Shown here in pieces: positions 55,101 to 63,081 of a DNA stretch of 64,000 bases. The notes beneath the pieces are model-generated. The model was not told the DNA's origin, made no database searches, and saw nothing but the letters and a program-made list of their open reading frames with translations. How positions within the stretch are numbered: the first letter of the stretch is position 1; every line of letters starts with the position of its first letter. The DNA is from Tateyamaria omphalii (GTDB lineage Bacteria; Pseudomonadota; Alphaproteobacteria; Rhodobacterales; Rhodobacteraceae), in assembly GCF_001969365.1 (NCBI RefSeq), contig NZ_CP019312.1, forward strand, positions 2,914,001-2,978,000, given 5' to 3'. The position numbers were made by a program, and so were the translations under genes.

Positions 55101-56380
55101 ATGTTGCCGCGTTCATCGTAGCGCCATTCCAATACACGCTTGATCTGCCCGTCCGGTGCGACAAGATCGGCGGATGTACGAAACGCGCCGTTGTAGCCGA
55201 AGGCGACGGTGAGGCCTTCGGGTGTGGTGATCCGATCCAAGTGGCCGTCGGGGCCGCGCGTAAAGTTCAGCGAGTTGCCATTGGCATTGTATGTGCGGCT
55301 GATCCGCCAGACACCATCAGCACCTTTGTCGAAATGGTGAAACAGCCGTCCATCGCGGAGGATCAACGCGCGCGCTCTGCCCTGCATCAGCTTTAAAGGC
55401 CGGGTTGTGCTGCCATCGACCCAGCCTTCGGGGATCGGCGTAGGCGCGGGGAATGACACGACGTAGCCGTCATCATCCAGCAGGTCAAAGCCGCCCCTAA
55501 GGTTTCGCTTGATCACGGCGTCGTAAGGCGCGATCCGGTTTGTCCCGTGAGGTGAGACATGGTCGATATCGGACCAGTATATCGAATGCAGCGACAGCTC
55601 GATCAGGCCGGGTATCAAGAAGAAGGGGTCTTCGTGATTGCCCAAACCGGTGGGCAGCATGAACGGGTTCGAGGCGCGGCGGCAATTGCGCCGGTTCCGG
55701 GTGCGGTTGCGGCGGCCATTCACGCGGGCGGTGCGTCGCCCCCGCGACAGCGCACGGGGCGCATTACGAAGCCCAGACCGCAACCCCCGTTCGGCTAGCT
55801 CGCGCGTGGCGCGCCGCATCAAGATGCCGCGCGGATCCCATTGCAGAATACGATCCAGCGGGTTCAGGATGTTATAGAAGAACCAGTGATCGTCTTCGAC
55901 CCGTTCGATCAACTGTTCATTGAACTCGGTATAAGTCTCCATCTGTTGATTGAAAATGGCCGCGTGATCCGGGTTCGTCGGATCCATCTGCATCTGCTCG
56001 GCCCATTGGTTGAAATCACGGGTTTCCCACTGGCCCGTCCCGCTTTCGTATGGGTTGAAGGCGCCGCCGAATTCTGCGTCGATCACCGAAAGGTCGATCC
56101 GCGCCTCCGCTAGGTCAGCCTCGATCATCTGACGCATCAACGGGTCGGTCTCGGCGGCGAGTTCGGCTTCCATAGCCGCGACCTCTTCTTCGAGGGCTTC
56201 CTTTTCCTCTTCCCAGCGCTGCTGATAATCGTCGAAGGCCGTGATCCAATCGGCCAGCATCTCTGGCCCGCCGGCCCCCACGGCGGTGCGTCCATTGGCG
56301 TTGGCGCCATACCCGCTGGTATCGGTGCCACCCGCACTGGAGGTCACGTCTTGGGATTGGGAGGGGTCGAAGTCTTGCAT
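52178..56380 (-). CDS. Rhs/YD-repeat toxin with C-terminal AHH nuclease domain
   Basis: 1400 residues. An N-terminal unknown region with an acidic coiled coil (about 55-100) and an Arg-rich stretch (about 205-236) leads into the YD-repeat shell (about 260-1240, with many RYDERGN-type repeats). The core ends at the standard hyperconserved segment ([23 protein letters not shown] and [11 protein letters not shown]). The last 122 residues are a variable toxin tip with an AHH-type nuclease motif (His1292-His1293 in [11 protein letters not shown]) and [11 protein letters not shown]. It is likely delivered by the type VI system through VgrG and the PAAR-like protein. A candidate immunity gene follows. 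Confidence 0.88.
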   Translation of the reverse strand: [1400 protein letters not shown]

Positions 56381-56386
56381 GGCTGC

Positions 56387-56797
56387 CTACATGTGTCCGA
56401 CCGACGTGCTGGACTTGGACCGCCTGCCCTCTTGAGGCTGCGGGTCGGGATGGTTGATCCACGCCGGATCGGCATCTCGGACAAGCGCAAAGCCTTCGGA
56501 GAACACAGTTGAGGCTGCGGTGCGGGCGTGGGCGTAGCCTTTGTAGCCCGAAACCTTCGCACCTTTCTTGGTCCCCGGTTCATGTCCGGTCACGGACCGT
56601 GTGCGGGAGTTCAGCTGAAAATCGGGGTTCGAGTTGTCCCGCACCGAATGCGACACGCGGATGCTGCCCGCCAGCGTCACCATCGAGGTATAGGCCACCG
56701 GAACCACGCTTTTACCGATGGGTGTCATGCAGACGTCCGGGCCGGTTGTGTGCATGATGTTGCTGCCATCTTTGCGGGCTGAAATTGGGTGGCTCAT
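56387..56797 (-). CDS. DUF4150 PAAR-like protein
   Basis: 136 residues. ISARKDGSNIMHTTGPDVCMTPIGKSVVPVAYTSMVTL is the DUF4150 (PAAR-like) pattern, with the conserved ICLTP-type motif (VCMTP). Such proteins cap the VgrG spike and carry effectors. It lies 6 bases upstream of rhs and overlaps the DUF2169 gene by 4 bases. The last 40 residues are basic and low-complexity. Confidence 0.82.
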   Translation of the reverse strand: MSHPISARKDGSNIMHTTGPDVCMTPIGKSVVPVAYTSMVTLAGSIRVSHSVRDNSNPDFQLNSRTRSVTGHEPGTKKGAKVSGYKGYAHARTAASTVFSEGFALVRDADPAWINHPDPQPQEGRRSKSSTSVGHM

Positions 56798-57972
56798 TCG
56801 GCGGCCTCCTCCGGGTCATCAATTGGTTGGGGGTCAAGCAAGGCAGGATCACAGGACACGTCGCGGGGGTGATACCGGATCGGCGATATTTCGGCGCTGT
56901 CGTAGGGACGGTAGATTTCCAGGCTCTCGACCCGATCTATCGGAAAAACTGCCCGCAGCACCAGAAAGGCGCGCGGATCATCCGCCGCAGCGGCACCGAC
57001 ATCCAGGAACACACTGTCCAGTACCAGCTCCAGATCGGCGTCGGTGCCGTCGGAATAGGCGGCAAAAAGGCTGAGCCTGGGGTAATCAATCTGAAACCGC
57101 CACTCTGCCCGGGTGGGGTGAAGATGCGTGAGCGTCACACCAAGAGGAGCTTGCAGGAAGCGATCGCTGCGCAGATCGGGATGGGCGGAATTGTGATAGG
57201 CAAAGTCATAATCCGGTGCCCAGTTCGGCCAGATGTTGTCGAGCCAGTTCTGGTCGTATGTTCCGCCAAGCAGTCGGCGGGGTAACCAGGCCGGTGGGAT
57301 CGGGCCGAAGCCCGCCGGGTCGGGAGCGTCACTTGCGGTTTCATAGCGTTGGCCCGCAGCCAGGATTTGCGGCGCAGGCACCGCGGCCGGCGTCTCACCC
57401 TCGGCGAAGGCTTGGGGAACGCGGCCACAGCCGATGGGATTGCGTTCGTCATAGGCTTCGTTCAGCGCTCCATCGGCATCGCTGATCACCCTGGGCCCGC
57501 CAAAGGCGTGCTCGTAGCGAATGGGCACAGCGTCGACTTCGTCGGGGTCTGTCAGCTGCCAATCGGTCACGTGCGTGGTCCGGGGCAGCACACGCGGTAT
57601 CCAGCTGCGCGGCCCGAAAATGTCCAACGCGGCATTGACCTGCCGACCTGTCGCGTCCTCGACAATGACGGATGAGGTCCAATACCGTGCCCGCCCACCA
57701 GGTGCATAAGCCACGGCATCGAGTACGATATCGGTCGTCGGTTTGTAGGGCACCAGGTCACTCGGATAGCGCAGAGACGTCTCGTTCAGCGCACCGGTGT
57801 ATTCGTCGGTCACAACCAGTGGCTCCTGCTCATCGGAGATGGCGCAGGAGCCACTTTCGGGGATGTCAAAAGCCAGTTTGACCATCACCACGCCGAATTC
57901 CTGACCATCCGAATCGAGGTTCGAGAAGCGGAGATTTGCGAAAGGCGTGCGATTGATAAGGTCAATTGCCAT
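56794..57972 (-). CDS. DUF2169 T6SS adaptor-like protein
   Basis: 392 residues. The start (LINRTPFANLRFSNLDSDGQEFGVVMVKLAFDI), YAPGGRARYWTSSVIV and RYEHAFGG with NPIGCG are typical of DUF2169 proteins. They occur between vgrG and PAAR/effector genes and are thought to help load the effector on the spike. It overlaps the DUF4150 gene by 4 bases and vgrG is one base away, so the set is one operon. Confidence 0.85.
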   Translation of the reverse strand: MAIDLINRTPFANLRFSNLDSDGQEFGVVMVKLAFDIPESGSCAISDEQEPLVVTDEYTGALNETSLRYPSDLVPYKPTTDIVLDAVAYAPGGRARYWTSSVIVEDATGRQVNAALDIFGPRSWIPRVLPRTTHVTDWQLTDPDEVDAVPIRYEHAFGGPRVISDADGALNEAYDERNPIGCGRVPQAFAEGETPAAVPAPQILAAGQRYETASDAPDPAGFGPIPPAWLPRRLLGGTYDQNWLDNIWPNWAPDYDFAYHNSAHPDLRSDRFLQAPLGVTLTHLHPTRAEWRFQIDYPRLSLFAAYSDGTDADLELVLDSVFLDVGAAAADDPRAFLVLRAVFPIDRVESLEIYRPYDSAEISPIRYHPRDVSCDPALLDPQPIDDPEEAAE

Positions 57973-57973
57973 G

Positions 57974-60241
57974 TCAGTTCAGGTCAATAACTTTGCCGAT
58001 CTGTTGGAAAGATCCCTCGGCCTCGAAATGGAAGGTGACACCCGTGATTATTACGGTGCCGTCCGATTTCATGATCATTTTGGATTTGCCGACTTCGATC
58101 ACGTATTCTTCGGCCACGATAAGTTTCTTGGACTTGCCAATGTTTTCGATGGAGGTCTGGCCGACATTGGTCACCTTGCTCACGCCGATCTGTTCGGCGC
58201 GTGCCACGCCGACTGTATCGGATTGGAACGCGGCAACGACCGTATTCTTGACGCCTGGCATCGGGAACAGGCCCGAGGCATCGCCGCCCATCCCGGTGCC
58301 CGAGGCCGCGAGCGATGCGCCCGCGTCAGGCCGGTTGCTGGCGCCACCCACAACGCCGGAACGGTTCATCAGACCGCCCGGCCCAAAGAACCCAAGCGCT
58401 GAGGACGCAAGCGTTCCTGCGAAGGCCGACAAGGCTGGGCTTCCGGCTCCCGCAATTTCGCCGGCTTCCTGCAGGAAGCCTGCGGTGTTCTGTGCCAGCC
58501 CACCCACACCAGCCATCAGCGCGAAGGCCGACACGCCGGTGCCGCCCACGACGGTGTTCATCGAACCGCCGACTTCGTGTTTTTGGTTTCCTCCGACCTC
58601 GACGGCGCGGTTGGCGCCGATGGCTGCAACCTCGTGACGATCAACCCGCTTCGTGCGGTCGTTCAGCACCCGGGTCGTCTGGTCCTTCTGGGCGTGGAAG
58701 AACATGTTCTCGACACCGTCCTGATCCTCGAAGGTGATCTCATTGAAGCCGCTGCCTTTGTGGGTCTGGGTGCGCATCACGCTCTTCGTCTTGTTCGCGG
58801 GCAGCTCATACGGCACCTTCTGCCGCTCATTTGGCACGACGCCGGTCACCACGGGGCGGTCCGGATCGCCGTCGAGGTAGCTGACCATGACCTCCATCCC
58901 GATGCGCGGGATCACTTGCCCGCCCCAGCCGGCACCCGCCCAGTTCTGCGTCACGCGCACCCAGCAGGTGTCGCTGCCGTCCTTGGCCGCGCGGCGGTCC
59001 CAGGGGAACCACAGCTTGATGCGGCCGTATTCGTCGGGGTGGATCTCTTCGCCCTCGGGGCCCGCAACAATCGCCACCTGCGTGCCGTCGATACGCGGAT
59101 GCGGGGTCGTGCGTTGCGGCGTGGCAGGCACATCGGCAGGCAGCGCCAGGAAGCGGTTGAGGTATTCGGGCTGGTTCTCGACGCTTTCGTAACTTGTATC
59201 CGTCACCTCATGGACGATCGACAGGATCGTGTGGGGGGCGAACACGGTGTCCGGGTTCGCCACATCATAGGGCGTAAAGCGGTGCCCCGGTGCCAGCGTC
59301 CGCACGGCGCTCGCGCCCTCGACACGCGCATGCTCGGCCTCCAGCGCCTGCATGCGCAGCTTCGCGACACGCTCGACCTCGGCGTCGTCGATCCCCTCGG
59401 ATGCGCGCGTGCCCGTGCCATACCCCGCCTGCACGGGGTACTCATAAAGCTCATAGCCGCCATTCTTCGGCAGCGTCACGAGGCCGGGCGCGGCCGCCCC
59501 CGGCACCATGCCCGGTGTGGTAAAGTTCCAGTCCCGTCCCGCATGGCTGCCGGGGATGTAACGGAAGGTCGTTTCAAAGCGGTTAATGTGGTTGCGGTCC
59601 GTGGAGCCTGCCGCAAAGCGCACATCGCCATCGCCTTCCAGCGCGGTCAGATAGCCCGCCGCATGCGAGGCGATATGAAGGTCATGCGCGCCCGCCTCAT
59701 GCTGCCAGAAGAAGAACAAGCCATCCTCCTGGAGCCGCCGCATCAGGTAGTCCAGATCCGTCTCGTTCCACTGCACGGAATAGTGCTGCCGCGGCACCGG
59801 GTCGACCACGCCCGCGGTCACGGGCGCGGGCAGACCATGCTCGGCGCACAGGATCTCGGCAATCTCGGTGGCGCTCTTGTCCAGCCAGATGCGGCAGTCG
59901 CTCTTCTGGGCCAGCATCCAAAGCGCCGGGCGCAGCACCAGCTGGTAGCTGCGCAAGCCACGGCTCGCGCGCGGGCCGGCGATCAGATCGGTGACGATGG
60001 CGTTCCAGGTCCGGCGCACAGGCGGCTCCTGGCTGAGCTCGACGCTCACGTCGACAGGCTTGCCCAGAAGCTGATCGGGCGCGATCTCGGGCTGTTTGGA
60101 GCGCACCGACACGGTGATCTCGAAGAGCGCCGAGACATGTTCGTTGACCGTGAGTTTCTCCGCCAGCAGAATATCATCGCCAAGCGGTGTCGCGATGCGC
60201 AGGATGCGGTCGGCTTGAACAAAATCACGCGCGACGTTCAT
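57974..60241 (-). CDS. vgrG: Type VI secretion tip protein VgrG
   Basis: 755 residues. A gp27-like base (ADRILRIATPLGDDILLAEKLTVNEHVSALFEITV) is followed by the gp5 OB-fold (EYGRIKLWFPWDRRA, DTCWVRVTQNWAGAGWGGQVIPRIGMEVMVSYLDGDPDRPVVTG) and a beta-helix needle. A Gly/Ala-rich hydrophobic stretch of about 100 residues (about 570-680) interrupts the needle before the C-terminal beta repeats (SKKLIVAEEYVIEVGKSKMIMKSDGTVII). It forms the spike that carries the downstream PAAR-like and Rhs proteins. No other T6SS structural genes lie in the window. Confidence 0.93.
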   Translation of the reverse strand: MNVARDFVQADRILRIATPLGDDILLAEKLTVNEHVSALFEITVSVRSKQPEIAPDQLLGKPVDVSVELSQEPPVRRTWNAIVTDLIAGPRASRGLRSYQLVLRPALWMLAQKSDCRIWLDKSATEIAEILCAEHGLPAPVTAGVVDPVPRQHYSVQWNETDLDYLMRRLQEDGLFFFWQHEAGAHDLHIASHAAGYLTALEGDGDVRFAAGSTDRNHINRFETTFRYIPGSHAGRDWNFTTPGMVPGAAAPGLVTLPKNGGYELYEYPVQAGYGTGTRASEGIDDAEVERVAKLRMQALEAEHARVEGASAVRTLAPGHRFTPYDVANPDTVFAPHTILSIVHEVTDTSYESVENQPEYLNRFLALPADVPATPQRTTPHPRIDGTQVAIVAGPEGEEIHPDEYGRIKLWFPWDRRAAKDGSDTCWVRVTQNWAGAGWGGQVIPRIGMEVMVSYLDGDPDRPVVTGVVPNERQKVPYELPANKTKSVMRTQTHKGSGFNEITFEDQDGVENMFFHAQKDQTTRVLNDRTKRVDRHEVAAIGANRAVEVGGNQKHEVGGSMNTVVGGTGVSAFALMAGVGGLAQNTAGFLQEAGEIAGAGSPALSAFAGTLASSALGFFGPGGLMNRSGVVGGASNRPDAGASLAASGTGMGGDASGLFPMPGVKNTVVAAFQSDTVGVARAEQIGVSKVTNVGQTSIENIGKSKKLIVAEEYVIEVGKSKMIMKSDGTVIITGVTFHFEAEGSFQQIGKVIDLN

Positions 60242-60875
60242 TAAAAAGCCCCCGACCCAATCGTTAAAATATGCCTGATCAGATCATAGCCACGGCCCAG
60301 TCCGCCGCGCGAGTCGAGAGTGGCCAGCCGCCCGTCGTCGGCGTAACTTCGCGAAGGGTGCGAACAGAAATGCGCTCAAGAGTGCCCGCGGAACGCACAG
60401 ACCGCACCACCCCGCCGACGGCCCATCACAACAGCGACATGTGCGCCATCGTCCGCTAATCCTCCGCGGGCGGCGATGGCCAAAGGGTCCGGATCGCCAA
60501 TCTCGCCAGCAGCGGACAGAGCATCCCGTCCACTTTCTCCGTCTCCGAGGGGCGAGGCACCGGCCTTCTTCGTCGCGCGCTGACCGCGATGTCTAGCTCC
60601 GGCCCCCGCCACATCGCACGCACTTTCTTCATCACAAAAAACAGCGACAATGGGGAACGCGTCATCGCCAAAAAAGAGCGCCCGCGCATGGTCCTCGCCG
60701 TCGAAAACGACGAAGACTTCGCGCTCCACAGCAACGTCAACAGGCTGAAAGAAAGGCTGGCGAGGACCGTGGGGATGAGTAACGACCAAGAAGAAATTTA
60801 GGTGTGCAAAGCAGCAGTTGAAGCAGACCTTGGCGCCGCCGCAGAGAATGAGCGCTTTGTCCGCACCACAAACCT
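60242..60875. other. 634-base gap with coding-like fragments
   Basis: Between vgrG and the next OmpA gene. One plus-strand frame runs from 60271 to 60801 with a single stop (TAA at 60457-60459). Its second half (60460-60801, from GGDGQRVRIANLASSG to the end NRLKERLARTVGMSNDQEEI) shows strong G/C at third positions and could be a real small or degenerate gene; an internal ATG at 60589 would give 70 residues. The minus strand is also open. No family was recognised. Confidence 0.4.
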
Positions 60876-61799
60876 CTACCCCTCTTCCCCCACCACAATT
60901 ACCTCGACCCGCCGGTTCGCCTCGCGACCCTCTGCTGTCAGGTTGGTTGCGACGGGTGAGAGGTATCCCATGCCCTCGGCTTCGATCCGGTTCGGGGGCA
61001 CATCGTAGCGATTGATCAGTCGCTCGCGCACGGCGCGGGCGCGGGCGCGGGAGACGGTGAGGTTGGCCTCGAGCCCGCCGATGGTGTCGGTGTGGCCGAC
61101 CACGGCGATACGCAAGCCCGGGCGGTTGGCCATCAGGGTGGCGATTTGTTCCAGTTCGGGCGCGGGCCCCTCGCCCAGACGCGTGGTGCCGACGGCGAAA
61201 TCGAGGCTGCGCAATATGACAGAGCCGTTGGCCAAGAGCCTCTGGCCGAGCTCTTGGACAGAGTTGTTGCCGGACGGTGCGGCGACCGGCGGTGTGGCGG
61301 TTGCCGTCGCTGCCTGCTGCGTGCCGACCTGCACCACCTGCAGATAGCCCGCGTCCGGCGCGGTGCTGGCCAGCAACCACACAGCGTTCCCATTGTCCCG
61401 GTGCCGTGCGCTCAGGAAGTGGAAGGCGCGCACGTTCACATACATGTTGGGCGCGGGCAGCACGTCGATGGCGAAACGGAAATCGAAGCCTCCGCAGGTG
61501 TCGGCCGCGCAGTCCAGTAGCGGCTCATACCCTGCTGCGAGCAATTGCGCGCGCAGGGGCGCCAGGATTTGCAGCGGCGTCAGGCCCGGCGACGTCACGC
61601 GGTAGCTGCGTCGCTGCACCGGGCCGTCAATGGTTTCGGCGCGCACCGCACCATTGGCAAAGGGACCGGTCGCAATCTCGACCCGGTCGAGCACGCTGTC
61701 GCGCGCGGCGGTTTGCCGGGCATTCGACGGCAATTCCAGTTGCAGGGCAAGTGCCGGTCCTGCCAGCGCGCAGGCCATCAGAGTGAGCCAGCCGCGCAT
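60876..61799 (-). CDS. OmpA-family periplasmic protein
   Basis: 307 residues from the ATG at 61799, which gives a signal peptide (MRGWLTLMACALAGPALA). A middle domain of about 120 residues (residues about 25-150; SYRVTSPGLTPLQILAPLRAQLLAAGYEPLLDC) is followed by a Thr/Ala/Pro linker and an OmpA C-terminal domain (AVVGHTDTIGGLEANLTVSRARARAVRERL, AEGMGYLSPVATN, NRRVEVIV) that binds peptidoglycan. It is the 3' member of a run of minus-strand genes starting at 63800. Confidence 0.9.
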   Translation of the reverse strand: MRGWLTLMACALAGPALALQLELPSNARQTAARDSVLDRVEIATGPFANGAVRAETIDGPVQRRSYRVTSPGLTPLQILAPLRAQLLAAGYEPLLDCAADTCGGFDFRFAIDVLPAPNMYVNVRAFHFLSARHRDNGNAVWLLASTAPDAGYLQVVQVGTQQAATATATPPVAAPSGNNSVQELGQRLLANGSVILRSLDFAVGTTRLGEGPAPELEQIATLMANRPGLRIAVVGHTDTIGGLEANLTVSRARARAVRERLINRYDVPPNRIEAEGMGYLSPVATNLTAEGREANRRVEVIVVGEEG

Positions 61800-61801
61800 G
61801 A

Positions 61802-62368
61802 TCACCGCGCCTGTGCGTGGTAGTCTGGGTTGGGCTGCATGGCCGTCGCACTGGCGACGCGGTTCGACATGTTGAAGAAGGCGGCGACGTTGATCAGGTC
61901 CCAGATGTCGCGGTCGGTGAGGCCGTGGTTGCGCAAGATCTGGCGGTCGGGTTCTTCGATTTGGGCGGAGGCGAGTGTGACCTTTTCCGCGAACCCGAGC
62001 ATGGCGCGTTGGCGCGGCGTAATGTCTGCCACGCGCCAGTTCATGACAAGTTGTTCGCCCAAAGCCGGGTTGCCCGAGAGTTGGCGGACGGCCGCCCCAT
62101 GGGCTGTGAGGCAGTAAAAACAGCGGTTTGTGGCGCTGACAACGACGGCGACCATCTCGCGTTCGAGCTTGGTCAGCCCGCTGTCGGCGAGCATGAGGTC
62201 GTTGTAGAGCGTTGTGAAGGCGTTGAGTTTGTCGATATCAAAGGCGTGCGCTTTGAGGACGTTGGGGACCATGCCCAGCTTGTCCATGCAGATATCGAAG
62301 TATTTCTGCGTTTCCGCTGGCAGCGGGTCGACCATGGGCAGGTTCAGGGCGGTGGGCTGATCTGTCAT
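61802..62368 (-). CDS. AhpD/carboxymuconolactone decarboxylase-like peroxidase-related protein
   Basis: 188 residues from the ATG with GAGGACAC before it; the frame is open further but overlaps the GNAT gene. The redox motif is CFYC with a downstream His in SATNRCFYCLTAHGAAV, the AhpD-like CxxC-H site. Sequence and length match the 'peroxidase-related' branch (TIGR01926). It probably reduces peroxides with thiols. It overlaps the GNAT gene by 4 bases and is 2 bases from the OmpA gene. Confidence 0.85.
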   Translation of the reverse strand: MTDQPTALNLPMVDPLPAETQKYFDICMDKLGMVPNVLKAHAFDIDKLNAFTTLYNDLMLADSGLTKLEREMVAVVVSATNRCFYCLTAHGAAVRQLSGNPALGEQLVMNWRVADITPRQRAMLGFAEKVTLASAQIEEPDRQILRNHGLTDRDIWDLINVAAFFNMSNRVASATAMQPNPDYHAQAR

Positions 62369-63081
62369 GTGTCCTCCGATGCGATCCGGTAATGATAGCC
62401 GCAGGCGCGCCCGAAGCCCAACCCCTGATAGAGCGCGTTGGCCGGGCCGTTGGCGGCCGTGGTCAGCACCGCCATGTACGTGGCGCCGTTTTCTGCGGCC
62501 CAGAGTGCCGCCCGTCGCATCATCCATTGCGCCATGCCGTGGCGACGTTGATGGGCCAGCACCTCGACCGCGTGGACCATGGCGATGCGGTCGTGGATCG
62601 CGACAAAGGCGGTGCCTGCGGGCTTGTCTTTGTGCCGTGCCAGGATCGCCGTTTTCGTACGCGCCCGATGCATGATCGCAAGGCGCGCGGGGCCGATGCC
62701 GCCCGCGGCCCAGATGTCCTTCATGATCGCCAGTGGCTCCCAAATGGCGAAGGCGGTGACGCGGGGGATCGGGATGTCGGTGAGTGTTTCAACCGGCGTG
62801 ATGTAGCCATTTGTGGGGTCAACGATGGTGTAGCCGTTTTGGTCGAGCAGGGTGTCGAGGGCGTCTTCGCCTTGCCGGACCATGAAGAGTGGCGTCTGGT
62901 GCGCGTGGCGCATCGCGTGTTCGGCTTGGGCAAGGTCATGCGTCGGCTCATCCGCTGTGGCCGCCGACACGCGCTTGCCGCCCCCTTGGCCGTCGCGGAT
63001 GGTCCAAGGGCCTGCGCGCGTGATCGTGGCGGCCGGCCATGTGCCGTCAATGGCAGCGTAGAAGGCTGCCGCGTCGATCAT
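62365..63081 (-). CDS. GNAT family N-acetyltransferase
   Basis: 238 residues. The acetyl-CoA motif is in VEVLAHQRRHGMAQWMMRRAALWA (Q-R-R-H-G-M), and the C-terminal ANGPANALYQGLGFGRACGYHYR is the usual GNAT end. The N-terminal 100 residues look like a second, degenerate GNAT half. It overlaps genes on both sides by 4 bases, so the group 63800 to 60876 is one operon. The substrate is unknown. Confidence 0.85.
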   Translation of the reverse strand: MIDAAAFYAAIDGTWPAATITRAGPWTIRDGQGGGKRVSAATADEPTHDLAQAEHAMRHAHQTPLFMVRQGEDALDTLLDQNGYTIVDPTNGYITPVETLTDIPIPRVTAFAIWEPLAIMKDIWAAGGIGPARLAIMHRARTKTAILARHKDKPAGTAFVAIHDRIAMVHAVEVLAHQRRHGMAQWMMRRAALWAAENGATYMAVLTTAANGPANALYQGLGFGRACGYHYRIASEDT

